A stretch of 64,000 nucleotides of DNA from an uncultured SAR116 cluster alpha proteobacterium. Lineage in GTDB: Bacteria > Pseudomonadota > Alphaproteobacteria > Puniceispirillales > Marisalimonadaceae. Every line of letters starts with the position of its first letter. Position 1 is the first letter of the stretch. The stretch lies in NCBI GenBank assembly GCA_902543145.1, contig CACBXG010000006.1, positions 38,531 to 102,530 of the forward strand, in the 5' to 3' direction. Made by a program: the position numbers and the translations under genes. Below the pieces are notes generated by a model. It had not been told where the DNA came from. It did no database searches and saw nothing but the letters and a program-made list of their open reading frames with translations. Positions 39,142-49,829 of this stretch are shown here, piece by piece.

Positions 39142-40176
39142 ATGTCAACCAAAACAAAAAATTTTTTTGAAAGAAATTTAAATATTGTTCTTTTTTCTTT
39201 GATCATCTTTTTTATTACTTTGTATCTATTTGAAGTTATAATTCCTTTTTTGATTGCATTTATTGTAGCTTATTTAACTAACCCTCTAAAAATCTATCTT
39301 GATAAATATGTAAATGAAACCTTTGCAAGCTTCATATCAATAATTACATTCATTTTATGTTTTTTATCAATTTTAGTATTAATTTTACCAATCCTTATTT
39401 ATCAAATACAAAATTTGGTTCTGTTGTTACCAGGGTATTTAGAGGAAATTGAAATATTTTTGAGAGAAATTAATTCTAAGTATTTATTTACCGAAAAAAT
39501 TAAAAAAGTTGATTACACAACTTTAATAAAACCTGTAACTGATGGTTTAATTAATTCAAGCAACAATATTATAAACAATAGTATACAATTTATTAATAGC
39601 TTTTTTAATATGATCTTAATTTTTGTTATTAGTTTTTATCTCAGTATAGAATTTAATAAAATCAAAAGGTTTGTTTATAATATAGCGGATAAATCCCATT
39701 TTACTGACTTCCATTTCTTAGTAAGAGAAATAGATGTTGTTTTATCTAAATTTATCCGAGGTCAAAGTCTTGTTTGCCTAGTCTTGTCTGTCATTTATAG
39801 TTCAGGGCTTTTTTTAGTTGGTTTAAAATTTGGAATATTATTAGGTATTTTTGCAGGTATAATTTCATTTGTACCTTATTTAGGTTCTTTTATAGGAGGT
39901 GGATTAACCTTAATTCTCAGCTTTTCTCAATTTGGTATTTCACCTCAATTAATTTTTGTGTTCATTATATTCATTTTTGGCCAATTATTTGAGAGTTATT
40001 TTTTAACCCCAAAATTAGTTGGGGAAGCAATAAAATTAAATCCTATATGGATAATTTTTGCTTTAATGACGGGTGCTTATTTATCTGGATTTGTTGGTGT
40101 TCTAATTTCTTTACCTATTGCAGCTATTATAGGAGTAGTGGTTAGGCATTATTTTACAAAACTTTTTAGTGATTAG
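39142..40176 (+). CDS. AI-2E family transporter / PerM-like permease
   Basis: 344 aa multi-TM; FVPYLGSFIGGGLTLILSF, FGQLFESYFLTPKLVGEAIKLNPIWIIFALMTGAYLSGFVGVLISLPIAAIIGV. Confidence 0.92.
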   Translation: MSTKTKNFFERNLNIVLFSLIIFFITLYLFEVIIPFLIAFIVAYLTNPLKIYLDKYVNETFASFISIITFILCFLSILVLILPILIYQIQNLVLLLPGYLEEIEIFLREINSKYLFTEKIKKVDYTTLIKPVTDGLINSSNNIINNSIQFINSFFNMILIFVISFYLSIEFNKIKRFVYNIADKSHFTDFHFLVREIDVVLSKFIRGQSLVCLVLSVIYSSGLFLVGLKFGILLGIFAGIISFVPYLGSFIGGGLTLILSFSQFGISPQLIFVFIIFIFGQLFESYFLTPKLVGEAIKLNPIWIIFALMTGAYLSGFVGVLISLPIAAIIGVVVRHYFTKLFSD

Positions 40177-40179
40177 TTA

Positions 40180-40905
40180 ATGTCCTACAAATTAAGAAAC
40201 ATTAATAAGTTAACTATTAATAAACAAATGGCTTTACCATTAAAATTTAAATCTATAAAAAATAGGGAAAATTACCTTATTTCTAAATGTAATATAGAAG
40301 CAGTTAAATTAATTGAAAATTTTGAGTTTTGGCAAAATAAAAGAAAAATCAACTCTATTCCAGGAGCAATCATTTATGGTCCTAAAGGTTCAGGAAAAAC
40401 TCACTTAAGTTCAATTCTAAAACAAAAAATTGACTGTGTTTATTTAACTTCTTTATCTAATAATTGCCTCGAACAAGTGACTGAAAGAAAAAATTTTATA
40501 CTTGATAATTTCATTCCTGGAGAGTGTTTTCCCTCAGAATTAGTAATGCATTTCATCAACCAGGTTACTGATAAAAATGGTTCAATATTGCTTTTATCAA
40601 GGATGTCACCTTTTGAAATGAATTGGGATCTTGATGATTTGAATTCAAGAATAAGAAGTCTAATATCAAGTGAAATAAAGTTACCAGATGATGTGCTTCT
40701 TTATTCCTTTATTGTAAAATATTCCAATGATAAAAAATTATTAATTAGTGATAAAAAACTTGTATACATTTTAGAGAGACTAGATAGAAATTTCGAGAGT
40801 GTTATAAAAGTAATTGATAGATTAGATACTTTTTCTTTTGAAATTAATGAAAAAGTGACTTACAAAAGTATTAAAATAATATTAGATAATTTAAATGAAG
40901 ATTAA
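40180..40905 (+). CDS. DnaA-homologous Hda/HdaA-like protein
   Basis: 241 aa; AIIYGPKGSGKTHLSSIL, LNSRIRSL (DLxSRL-like), RLDRNFESVIKVIDRLD; position after the permease. Confidence 0.82.
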   Translation: MSYKLRNINKLTINKQMALPLKFKSIKNRENYLISKCNIEAVKLIENFEFWQNKRKINSIPGAIIYGPKGSGKTHLSSILKQKIDCVYLTSLSNNCLEQVTERKNFILDNFIPGECFPSELVMHFINQVTDKNGSILLLSRMSPFEMNWDLDDLNSRIRSLISSEIKLPDDVLLYSFIVKYSNDKKLLISDKKLVYILERLDRNFESVIKVIDRLDTFSFEINEKVTYKSIKIILDNLNED

Positions 40906-42053
40906 AATTCTATTTTTTTTATTTTATTATCTTTAATTGTAAATGCAATTTTCCCTTCTAACAATAGATTTACAAATTTACCAAATATTTCGTGTCGCCA
41001 TCCTCTAAATACTGCTAAATCATCTTTTTGCCCATCAAGTATTAATCTTAGCTCGTCCGCGTCTGCAATTAACTTTTCTGCTAGACCACTCTTTTGTGAA
41101 CAATATGACAATAAAAGTTTTAATAAATCTAGGTTTGCCTTATTTACATTTATTTTTTTTGAGTGTCTAGGAATTTTGGGCCATTTTACTGGTTCAATTT
41201 TACGAGAAATTTCAATTATTTTTAAAATTTCATTTAAATCTTTATCGCAAAGAATTTTTGGTATACCTCTTATTTTTTTTATTGAAAAAATATCACTTGG
41301 TTTTAGCTGAGATATATTTACTAAAATCTCATCTCTAATAAGTCTATTTCTTGGCAAGTTTCTTTTTTTACACTCAATTTCTCTCCATTCGGCAAGATAT
41401 TTTAATATATTTAAAACTTCTCTTTTAGCATTTTTTATCTTAATTTTTTGCCAAACTTCTTTTGGATTTATGTTATAGATTTTTTCATTCGTAATATATT
41501 GAAGTTCTTTTTCAACCCACTCTTCTCTGTTGGTCTCTTTAATCAATTTTGTTATTAATGGGAAAATTTTAATTAAATAATTTACATCTGAAAGAGCATA
41601 TTGTAATTGCTTATTTGTAAGTGGTCTCTGTGACCAATTAGAAAATTGACTTTCTTTACTTATTGTCAACCCTAGAAATTTATTAACTAGCCCATCGTAA
41701 CTTACTTGATCTCCTAAACCACAAAACATTGCGGCTATTTGAGTGTCATAAATTGGTGTAGGAATTTTGCCAGTCATATTAAAGAAAATTTCTAAGTCTT
41801 GTCTTCCAGCATGAAAAACTTTCAATATTCTTTCATCAGAAAGTATTTCCCATACTGGTTCCATTTCAATTTCTGACAGTGGATCAATAATTGCGGAAAA
41901 AGAATCGCTTGCAATTTGGACTAGACATAAAACTGGATAATAAGTATTTTCTCTTATAAATTCAGTATCAATGGCTAAAACTTTTTCTTTAATACATTTG
42001 TTACAAAATTTTTTTAATGTACTATTATCTCTAATAATATTTACTTTATCCAT
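40902..42053 (-). CDS. rnd: Ribonuclease D
   Basis: VLAIDTEFIRENTYYPVLCLVQIAS, VFHAGRQDLEIF, YALSDVNYLIKI (DEDD exonuclease) and HRDC region. Confidence 0.95.
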   Translation of the reverse strand: MDKVNIIRDNSTLKKFCNKCIKEKVLAIDTEFIRENTYYPVLCLVQIASDSFSAIIDPLSEIEMEPVWEILSDERILKVFHAGRQDLEIFFNMTGKIPTPIYDTQIAAMFCGLGDQVSYDGLVNKFLGLTISKESQFSNWSQRPLTNKQLQYALSDVNYLIKIFPLITKLIKETNREEWVEKELQYITNEKIYNINPKEVWQKIKIKNAKREVLNILKYLAEWREIECKKRNLPRNRLIRDEILVNISQLKPSDIFSIKKIRGIPKILCDKDLNEILKIIEISRKIEPVKWPKIPRHSKKINVNKANLDLLKLLLSYCSQKSGLAEKLIADADELRLILDGQKDDLAVFRGWRHEIFGKFVNLLLEGKIAFTIKDNKIKKIEF

Positions 42054-42123
42054 TTTGCTATCATATTTTAAATTTTCAGAGGATGTTTTCTTAAATATTA
42101 AGTTTTAATTTAGAGGTTCAATT

Positions 42124-42921
42124 ATGTCGATTATTAAGTATATCTATTTTATAATTATTTTTTCTATTTGTAACGCTTATCCTACTTTAAGTGCACAACT
42201 TTTATCACATAAAGCTACTTATACTCTCAACATTCAAAATATTAAAGATAATAGTTTTTTAGAAGGAGGGCAGGGACAAACATTTTTTGAAATTATAGAA
42301 AATTGTAATGGATGGAATATTAAAGAAGATTATGTTCTTATTTATGAATTACCTAATAACAAGACATCAAATAGTTTTTCAAGTTATTCTACCTTTGAAA
42401 ATTTTTTAGGGACAAAGCATAGCTTTGAATTAAATGAAGAAAGTCAATTTAGTGGGAAGAAATCATATCAAGGTTTTATTGAAAAAAATAAAAGAGAAAT
42501 TACTGGGTCTATAATTAATAGTTCCATTCAAAAATTAACTTTTAATAAAGATATTTTGTTTCCAATTGAACATTTATTAGAATTAATTAAAACAGCAAAG
42601 ATTGGAAATAAAATATTAACTAAAAAGGTGTTTTTTGGAAATGAAGATAAAGAGTTTATTAAAATTGTATCGGCATTTATAGGTCAAATTAGAGACTCTA
42701 CATCAGAAGATATTGAATATTTAAAGGGTAAGAAGATTTGGCCAATAAAAGTAGCTTTTTACAAAGAAAAATCCAAAGAAGAAAATCCAGAATACGAAAT
42801 CTATTTAGATATTGATGATTTAGGTGTTGTACACTCATATAAAGTTGATTATGGAAACTTTGAGATAAAGGCCTTGTTAAAAAAATTTGAAGTGTTACCT
42901 AAAAAAGTATGTAAAAAGTAA
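42124..42921 (+). CDS. EipB-like (DUF1849) cell-envelope protein
   Basis: Signal peptide; LLSHKATYTLNI...GQGQTFFEIIENCNGWNIKEDYVLIYE, LLKKFEVLPKKVCKK. Confidence 0.8.
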   Translation: MSIIKYIYFIIIFSICNAYPTLSAQLLSHKATYTLNIQNIKDNSFLEGGQGQTFFEIIENCNGWNIKEDYVLIYELPNNKTSNSFSSYSTFENFLGTKHSFELNEESQFSGKKSYQGFIEKNKREITGSIINSSIQKLTFNKDILFPIEHLLELIKTAKIGNKILTKKVFFGNEDKEFIKIVSAFIGQIRDSTSEDIEYLKGKKIWPIKVAFYKEKSKEENPEYEIYLDIDDLGVVHSYKVDYGNFEIKALLKKFEVLPKKVCKK

Positions 42922-42924
42922 AAA

Positions 42925-43092
42925 TTACTTAATCTTAGATTCTTTAAACAATACGTGCTTTCGAACTTTAGGGTCGTATTTTTTTAGTTCTAATTTTTCT
43001 GGTTTAGTCCTAGGATTCTTTTTAGTAACATAAAAAAAACCTGTATCAGCAGTACTTAATAATTTGATTTGCAATGTAGCTGGTTTTGCCAT
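42925..43092 (-). CDS. rpmG: 50S ribosomal protein L33 (55 aa; absent from the supplied ORF track)
   Basis: Translated by eye: [55 protein letters not shown]. Confidence 0.96.
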   Translation of the reverse strand: MAKPATLQIKLLSTADTGFFYVTKKNPRTKPEKLELKKYDPKVRKHVLFKESKIK

Positions 43093-43150
43093 TATCTACT
43101 CCAAAAAATATTTTTTTCTTAAATTATTCTTTTTTTTTGTAAAGTCAAGT

Positions 43151-45229
43151 TTATGAAAATTTATTTTTTTTATATTTATTTTTAATTTTTCTGTTTTTTG
43201 CACCCATTGTTATATCGTCATGAAATTTTACTATTATACTTCCTGTTAAAGGTTCAACTTCTATAATTTTAGCTTTAAATTTCATTCCATTTATAAACTT
43301 GTAACCACTATCTACTCCATTAAGCATTTGTTTTGTTGGATTATAGTCATACCAATCATAAGGTAAATTTCTTAAAGGTAGTAAAGCGTCAGCTATTCCA
43401 TCTTCAATAGATACAAAAATTCCAAATTTATGAATTGAAATAATGGTGCAATCAACTAACTCATTAATTTTTTCTTTGAATAACAGTGATATTAGCCTGT
43501 CTATAGTTTTTCTTTCAGCAGCAACTGATTTTCGTTCTGTGTTTGAGATATGCTCACTAATTATTTTGAACTTTTCATTATTATTTTTGAATGTTTTTAA
43601 ATTATTTTTTCTTTTATTTTTGTTAATTATTATTTCAATAATTTGTCTATGGATTATCAAATCTGAATATCTCCGTATAGGAGAAGTAAAGTGAACATAG
43701 TTTTTTAATGCCAAACCAAAGTGAGATTTATTTTCATTATGATATTTTGCTTGAGACTGACTTCTTAAAATGGACTGATTTATCATATCATATTCTGCTG
43801 TTTCTTTTGTGTTCTCTAAAATTTTATTCATTAACAATGGATGTGGTACTTTTCCTATAAGTAAATTAGCTAGGGGTTTACCAATTATATCAATCAAACT
43901 TTTATATTTTTCAGAGGAAGGTGGTTCATGTACCCGATATATTCCAGGGTAACCATATTTAATTATTTCTTCTGCAGCTGATACATTTGCAAGTATCATT
44001 AGTTCTTCAATAATTTTATTACTTGTTAGTCCGTAAACCTTTTTGATTTGAATTGGCCACCCTGAGTCATTGAATAATATTTTTCTTTCGGATAGTTCAA
44101 GATTTAGGGCACCTCTTTTCTTCCTTAAAACTTCTAAGATTAAATATACTTCATTTAACGAGTTTATAACTTTAATAATTTTATCATTAAAAATCTTATC
44201 TGCAGTTTTTTTATTAATAATATCTTCTACTTGTTGATAAGTAAGGCGTTTTTTAGAGTTAATTACAGATCTAAAAAAAGAATGTGATTTCTTCATTCCT
44301 TTTTTGTCCAATATAATCTCTACGGTTAAACACAATCTATCTTCATTAGGTCTGAGGGAACATTTATCATTAGATAACTCTTCTGGGAGCATTGGAATAA
44401 CAAAATTTGGAAGATATACTGAATTTCCTCTAATTTTAGCTTCTTTATCTAAAGCTGAATTTGGTGTCACATAATATGAAACGTCAGCTATAGCAACTAA
44501 GACACGCCATTCTTTTTTTTTGTTAACATATTCTGCATAAACAGCATCGTCAAAATCCTTAGCGTCTTCACCATCAATTGTAACTAGCGGCAAGTCTCTT
44601 AAGTCAATACGTCCATTCTTCTCAAAAGCAATTAGATTACTAATTTCACTTTTGATTTCTTGATTGAAATTATTTTTTAAATTGTATTCTTTTACAGCGA
44701 GGTAAGAATATATATTAGGATTAAGAACATTGCCTACAACTTCTAATATTTCTGCATAATCTCTATTATTTTTTCTAAATTTATTATTTTTATTAATTTT
44801 TAATTTTTTGATTTTAATTTTTTTTAGAATTTCATGAGACGCACTCTGAGCCTTTACTACATCACCTTTATTAATTTTTATACTATTAATCAGAATTGGT
44901 TGAATCTTTGCTCTATTTTGGGAACCTCTCTCTAATTCATTAAGGTAAAACTTTCCTTTTGATGTTAATTTCACTTCTGCAAAGAAAAAGTTTTTCTCAA
45001 ATTCAATTTTTTTAATAATTTTTTTAAATTTGTATTTTTTTTCTCCAACAAATTCTAATTCTACTAAAAGATGATCACCAATTTCGAATTCTATATTTGT
45101 TTTATCAAATGGAATTTCAATTTCTTGATCTAATCTATTTTTATTAAAAATATGACCAAAAGCAAAACCATCATCATCAATAAAAATTATTTCTAATTTT
45201 GAAATTTGTATTTTATTACTAGAGTGCAC
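43151..45229 (-). CDS. rnr: Ribonuclease R (GTG start, apparently lacking the N-terminal winged-helix region)
   Basis: LVTIDGEDAKDFDDAVYAE, NKCSLRPNEDRLCLTVE, HFTSPIRRYSDLIIHRQI, C-terminal S1 domain. Confidence 0.94.
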   Translation of the reverse strand: MHSSNKIQISKLEIIFIDDDGFAFGHIFNKNRLDQEIEIPFDKTNIEFEIGDHLLVELEFVGEKKYKFKKIIKKIEFEKNFFFAEVKLTSKGKFYLNELERGSQNRAKIQPILINSIKINKGDVVKAQSASHEILKKIKIKKLKINKNNKFRKNNRDYAEILEVVGNVLNPNIYSYLAVKEYNLKNNFNQEIKSEISNLIAFEKNGRIDLRDLPLVTIDGEDAKDFDDAVYAEYVNKKKEWRVLVAIADVSYYVTPNSALDKEAKIRGNSVYLPNFVIPMLPEELSNDKCSLRPNEDRLCLTVEIILDKKGMKKSHSFFRSVINSKKRLTYQQVEDIINKKTADKIFNDKIIKVINSLNEVYLILEVLRKKRGALNLELSERKILFNDSGWPIQIKKVYGLTSNKIIEELMILANVSAAEEIIKYGYPGIYRVHEPPSSEKYKSLIDIIGKPLANLLIGKVPHPLLMNKILENTKETAEYDMINQSILRSQSQAKYHNENKSHFGLALKNYVHFTSPIRRYSDLIIHRQIIEIIINKNKRKNNLKTFKNNNEKFKIISEHISNTERKSVAAERKTIDRLISLLFKEKINELVDCTIISIHKFGIFVSIEDGIADALLPLRNLPYDWYDYNPTKQMLNGVDSGYKFINGMKFKAKIIEVEPLTGSIIVKFHDDITMGAKNRKIKNKYKKNKFS

Positions 45230-45265
45230 TTGATGTTTTGTTTCAAAAAATTATTGAAATTAAAT

Positions 45266-47779
45266 TTATTTTTTCTTGGCTTGTTTCTTTTTAGATCTAG
45301 GAGGTTTTGCTACCTTAGCAACAATTAATTCTACAGCTTTATCTAAATCAATTTCTTCTAAAGACATTGATTTGGGTAAAGTTGCCCTTATTTTGTTGTA
45401 TTCAACATACGGACCAAATCTCCCAGATTTAGCTAAGACCTTTCCATTTCCATCTGGATGATCTCCTAGTACTTTCCCAAGTTTTTGGCTGTTTTCACCT
45501 ATTAAAACCACAGCATGATTAAGGCCAATGTTAATAACAGTTTCATCGGCTGGTATGCTTATAAAATTTATATCATATTTTAAATACGGCCCATATCTTC
45601 CAATTCCTGCTGAAATATCTTGACCTGTTTCTGGATGTTTACCTATTAATCTAGGTAATGATAAAAATGAAAGGGCTTTTTCCAGATCGATGGTAGATGC
45701 CTCTACCAGCTTTGGTATGCTTATTCTTTTTGGTTTTTTCTCTTCACCTAACTGAAGATATATACCATATGGACCTTTTTTGATTATAACTTTTAGATCT
45801 GTTTCTGGATCAACTCCTAAGACACCGTCATTTTCAGGCAAAAAAGTTTCATTGGCACTATTTTCTTCTTTATTTTCATTTTTTGCAATTTGCTTTGTGA
45901 ATTTACATTCAGGATAATTAGAACAACCTATAAAAGCACCATATCTCCCAAGTTCTAAACCTAAATTGCCATTTGAACATGTTGGACATTTCCTATTTGG
46001 TTGAGCATTAGTATCCTCTTCATTTTTAGGAAAGAATAAATCAGCCAATTCTTTTTCTAGTGCTTCAAGAATTTTTTCTCTCTCAAGTTCTGACATTTTG
46101 TTTAGATGTGGTTTAAAACCGTTCCAAAACTCTTCTAAAAGTTTTTTATAGTTTAATTTCCCATCTGAAACTTTATCCAATTTTTTTTCCAAGTCAGCCG
46201 TAAAATCATACTCAATATACTGTCCAAAAAAATTATTTAAAAATGCGGTTAGAATCCTTCCTCTTTCTTGAGGAATATGCTTGCCTCTGTCTTTCTCAAC
46301 ATAATTCCTATTAACAAGCACTTGTAGGATTGAGGCATATGTTGATGGTCTTCCAATACCAAGTTCTTCCATTTTCTTTATAAGACTTGCGTCAGTATAC
46401 CTCGGCGGTGGTTGAGTAAAATGTTGTTCGCCGTCAGCTTTTTCTAGGTCAACATTTTCATTTTCAACTAAATTAGGTAAAATTTTATCATCATTTCTAT
46501 CTCTATAAATAAAAAATCCAGGAAAGCGTACTTGTGATCCGTTAGCTCTAAAAACGATAGTTTTATCTTTATTTGAAATATCGGCTGATGTTTCGTCTAA
46601 TTCAGCTGATTGCATTTGACTTGAGATAGTTCTTTTCCAAATAAGTTCGTAAAGTTTAAATTGTTCATCATCTAAGTAGGAAGACATGCTTTCTGGATGA
46701 CGAGATATTGCAGTTGGTCTTATAGCTTCATGTGCCTCTTGCGCATTTGCTGCCTTAGATTTGTAAACTCTAGGTGTTTGAGGAATATATTCTTTACCAT
46801 GCAGGTTTGTAATTTCATTTCTTAACTCATCAATTGCCTGAGTACTTAATTGGACACCATCGGTTCTCATATATGTTATCAGTCCCGTTGTCTCGCTACC
46901 AATATTTATACCTTCATATAATTTTTGAGCTATCTTCATAGTTCTTGATGCACCAAAACTTAATTTGTTAGAGGCCTCTTGTTGTAATGTGGAGGTTGTA
47001 AAAGGGGGTAATGGATTCCGCTTAACTCTCTTGGTTGAAATTTTAGTTATATTAAATGACGAATTCCTTATTTTTTCTAATGCTGAATTTGCTTCTTTTT
47101 CATTTTTTAAATCCATTTTGGCTAATTTGTTATTATCAAGAACAGACAACTTAGCTGTGAATTGTTGTTTATCATTTTTTGAAAAGATAGATGTTATTGA
47201 CCAATATTCTTCAATATTAAATTTTTCAATTTCAATTTCTCTTTCGCATATAAGTTTAAGTGCAACAGATTGAACTCTGCCAGCAGATTTTGAACCTGGA
47301 AGCTTTCTCCATAAAATTGGAGAGATAGAAAAGCCAATTAGATGATCTAAAGCTCTTCTTGCCAAATATGCTTCAACTAATTCAGAATTAATTTGTCGAG
47401 GTGTTTTCATAGCGTGCAAAACAGCATTTTTAGTAATTTCATTAAAAACAACTCTCTCAACTGGTTTATCTTTTATCATTTTTTTTGAATTCAATATTTC
47501 TTGTAGATGCCAGCTAATAGCTTCACCTTCTCTATCAGGATCAGTTGCTAATATTAATGACTCAGCTGATTTAAGTTCTATAATTATTTCTTTAACAACT
47601 TTTTCTTTATCTTTATGCATTTCCCAAGACATTTTAAAATTGTCATCAGGAAGCACAGCACCATCCTTAGATGGTAAATCTCTTATATGACCTACAGAAG
47701 CCATAACTTTATAATCATTACCGAGATATTTATTAATAGTCTGAGCTTTCGCTGGGGATTCAACTATTACTAACTTCAT
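45266..47779 (-). CDS. topA: DNA topoisomerase I
   Basis: KLVIVESPAKAQTINKYLG, ILATDPDREGEAISWH, LITYMRTDGVQLS, CPTCSNGNLGLELGRYGAFIGCSNYPEC. Confidence 0.97.
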   Translation of the reverse strand: MKLVIVESPAKAQTINKYLGNDYKVMASVGHIRDLPSKDGAVLPDDNFKMSWEMHKDKEKVVKEIIIELKSAESLILATDPDREGEAISWHLQEILNSKKMIKDKPVERVVFNEITKNAVLHAMKTPRQINSELVEAYLARRALDHLIGFSISPILWRKLPGSKSAGRVQSVALKLICEREIEIEKFNIEEYWSITSIFSKNDKQQFTAKLSVLDNNKLAKMDLKNEKEANSALEKIRNSSFNITKISTKRVKRNPLPPFTTSTLQQEASNKLSFGASRTMKIAQKLYEGINIGSETTGLITYMRTDGVQLSTQAIDELRNEITNLHGKEYIPQTPRVYKSKAANAQEAHEAIRPTAISRHPESMSSYLDDEQFKLYELIWKRTISSQMQSAELDETSADISNKDKTIVFRANGSQVRFPGFFIYRDRNDDKILPNLVENENVDLEKADGEQHFTQPPPRYTDASLIKKMEELGIGRPSTYASILQVLVNRNYVEKDRGKHIPQERGRILTAFLNNFFGQYIEYDFTADLEKKLDKVSDGKLNYKKLLEEFWNGFKPHLNKMSELEREKILEALEKELADLFFPKNEEDTNAQPNRKCPTCSNGNLGLELGRYGAFIGCSNYPECKFTKQIAKNENKEENSANETFLPENDGVLGVDPETDLKVIIKKGPYGIYLQLGEEKKPKRISIPKLVEASTIDLEKALSFLSLPRLIGKHPETGQDISAGIGRYGPYLKYDINFISIPADETVINIGLNHAVVLIGENSQKLGKVLGDHPDGNGKVLAKSGRFGPYVEYNKIRATLPKSMSLEEIDLDKAVELIVAKVAKPPRSKKKQAKKK

Positions 47780-47872
47780 TTATTTTTAATCCTGGACAAA
47801 TTTATTAATTTTTAAAAATCATCATTTTAGTGCAGATAACATTACTTTGATGAAATAACAATAATAATGTTT

Positions 47873-48499
47873 TTATATTTTAGGCTCAGATTTATTAATT
47901 AAGCGTTTTATATTTTCTCGGTGCTGAACAAAACATATAAATGAAATTATGAAGGAACTTAAAAAATATATGAATTCAGTTTCATAATAAAACATGAGAA
48001 TAGGTATTAAAAAATATGCAATTAGGGCAGACATGGAGCTTATTTTAAATACTTTTGCAATAAGCATCCATATCAATAGTGCAACTATACCAATATTTAG
48101 ATTAAGTGATAAAATAACACCGAACCCAGTTGCAACTCCCTTGCCACCTCTAAACCTGAGCCAAATTGGGAAACAGTGACCTACAACAGCTGATATAGCA
48201 ACTGTGCATTTATAAAATTCAACCATGTAAAAATTATTATCGAAAACTTTAGGTAAAATGATTGTAATTAGATAAATTGCTACTGCACCTTTACCACCGT
48301 CTAGAAGAAGAGTGAAAAGGGCTATTTTTTTATTTCCAGTTCGTAAAACATTTGTAGCACCAATATTTCCACTACCAATTTTTCTAATATCTCCTAATCC
48401 AGATATTTTGGTTAGTATTAATCCAAAAGGGATTGATCCTAAAAAATATCCAAAAATAGATATTGAGCATAAAACAAAATAATTTAAATCATATGTCAT
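47873..48499 (-). CDS. plsY: Glycerol-3-phosphate acyltransferase PlsY
   Basis: GSIPFGLILTK, DIRKIGSGNIGATNVLRTGNKK, GGKGAVAIYL, RFRGGKGVATGFGV. Confidence 0.95.
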   Translation of the reverse strand: MTYDLNYFVLCSISIFGYFLGSIPFGLILTKISGLGDIRKIGSGNIGATNVLRTGNKKIALFTLLLDGGKGAVAIYLITIILPKVFDNNFYMVEFYKCTVAISAVVGHCFPIWLRFRGGKGVATGFGVILSLNLNIGIVALLIWMLIAKVFKISSMSALIAYFLIPILMFYYETEFIYFLSSFIISFICFVQHRENIKRLINKSEPKI

Positions 48500-49821
48500 T
48501 TTATTATTTTATTTTTGAAAATCTGATTCATGAAGGCAACTTGACCATTAATGTAAGTTGCTAAGATTTTACCATAGATTTTTTTTCCATCAAACGGAGT
48601 TGGACTAGTCTTTAAATTTTCTTGTTTAATAGTATGAGGCTCATTTTCATCAAAAACTATAAAGTCAGCTACTTTTTCTTCCTCTAAGCTTGGTCTATCA
48701 ATTCCAAGAATTTTTGCTGGGTAAATAGTTAAAAAAGAGATTGCTTTGTTAATATCAATGATTTTTTTATGTACTAAATCTAAAGTAAGTGAAAACAAAG
48801 TTTCAATTCCAGACGCGCCAACCGAAGCGGCAGAAAAAGGTTGAGCTTTTGTGTCCTTTGATCTAGCTCTATGATCAGATGCTATAGCATCAATTGTTCC
48901 ATCTTGAATTCCTTCAATAATTGCTAGTCTATCATCTTCACTTCTCAGAGGAGGAGATAATTTAAATGCTGTGTTGTAAGTTAATAATTTACTTTCGTTT
49001 AATGAAAAATAAGGTGGAGCAGTATCGCATGTAACGCTTAAGCCTGATTTTTTAGCTTCCCTAATTACGTTTACTGCATCTCTTGTAGACACATGTGCTA
49101 CATGATAATGTGCCCCAGTCAACTTAGCTAATCTGATATCTCTTTCAATCATAATAACTTCAGCACAAGCCGGAATTCCAATTAACCCTAAACGAGTAGA
49201 TATTTCTCCTTCGTTCATTTCACCTTTTATAGATGTTGTAGAAGCTTGATTTAAACCTGATAAATCTTCATCTTCTGCATGTTGTATTATGGGGCGATTG
49301 ATCATTGTTGCATAACTCATTAATCGTCTCATAACTAGACTATTTTTAATACTCTTATTTCCATTAGTGAAACCTATTGCCCCCATTTCTGACATCAGCC
49401 CAATTTCACTCATTTCTAGACTATTTACATCTTTTGTTGCAGCTCCATAGACCATTACTTTTGGAAGATTTATATCTTCTGATTGTCTTTTTATATGATC
49501 AATTATAGATGGATTATTTAACTTTGGAGTTTGATTAGGTAAAATTGCCATAGACGTAATCCCGTTCTCGGCGGCAGTAATTTGAGTGAATTTTAGATTC
49601 TCAGTCTTTCCAATATTTACCCGCATATCAAATATACCAGGCGACATTGTAAGACCCTCACAGTTATATATTATAGTTTGATTATTTTTATTAAATTTTT
49701 CTAAATTTAAATCTTTGGATATATTAATAATAGTTTCATTATGAATTACTACATTTACATTTTCATTAAAATTTGTAGCAGGATTTATAAGTTTGATAGA
49801 TTTAAAAATTGTATTTGTCAT
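48496..49821 (-). CDS. pyrC: Dihydroorotase (class I-like)
   Basis: GLTMSPGIFDMRVNIG, HAEDEDLSGLN, YHVAHVSTRDAVNVIREAK, AIASDHRARSKDTK. Confidence 0.9.
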   Translation of the reverse strand: MTNTIFKSIKLINPATNFNENVNVVIHNETIINISKDLNLEKFNKNNQTIIYNCEGLTMSPGIFDMRVNIGKTENLKFTQITAAENGITSMAILPNQTPKLNNPSIIDHIKRQSEDINLPKVMVYGAATKDVNSLEMSEIGLMSEMGAIGFTNGNKSIKNSLVMRRLMSYATMINRPIIQHAEDEDLSGLNQASTTSIKGEMNEGEISTRLGLIGIPACAEVIMIERDIRLAKLTGAHYHVAHVSTRDAVNVIREAKKSGLSVTCDTAPPYFSLNESKLLTYNTAFKLSPPLRSEDDRLAIIEGIQDGTIDAIASDHRARSKDTKAQPFSAASVGASGIETLFSLTLDLVHKKIIDINKAISFLTIYPAKILGIDRPSLEEEKVADFIVFDENEPHTIKQENLKTSPTPFDGKKIYGKILATYINGQVAFMNQIFKNKIIK

Positions 49822-49829
49822 TGAATTCT

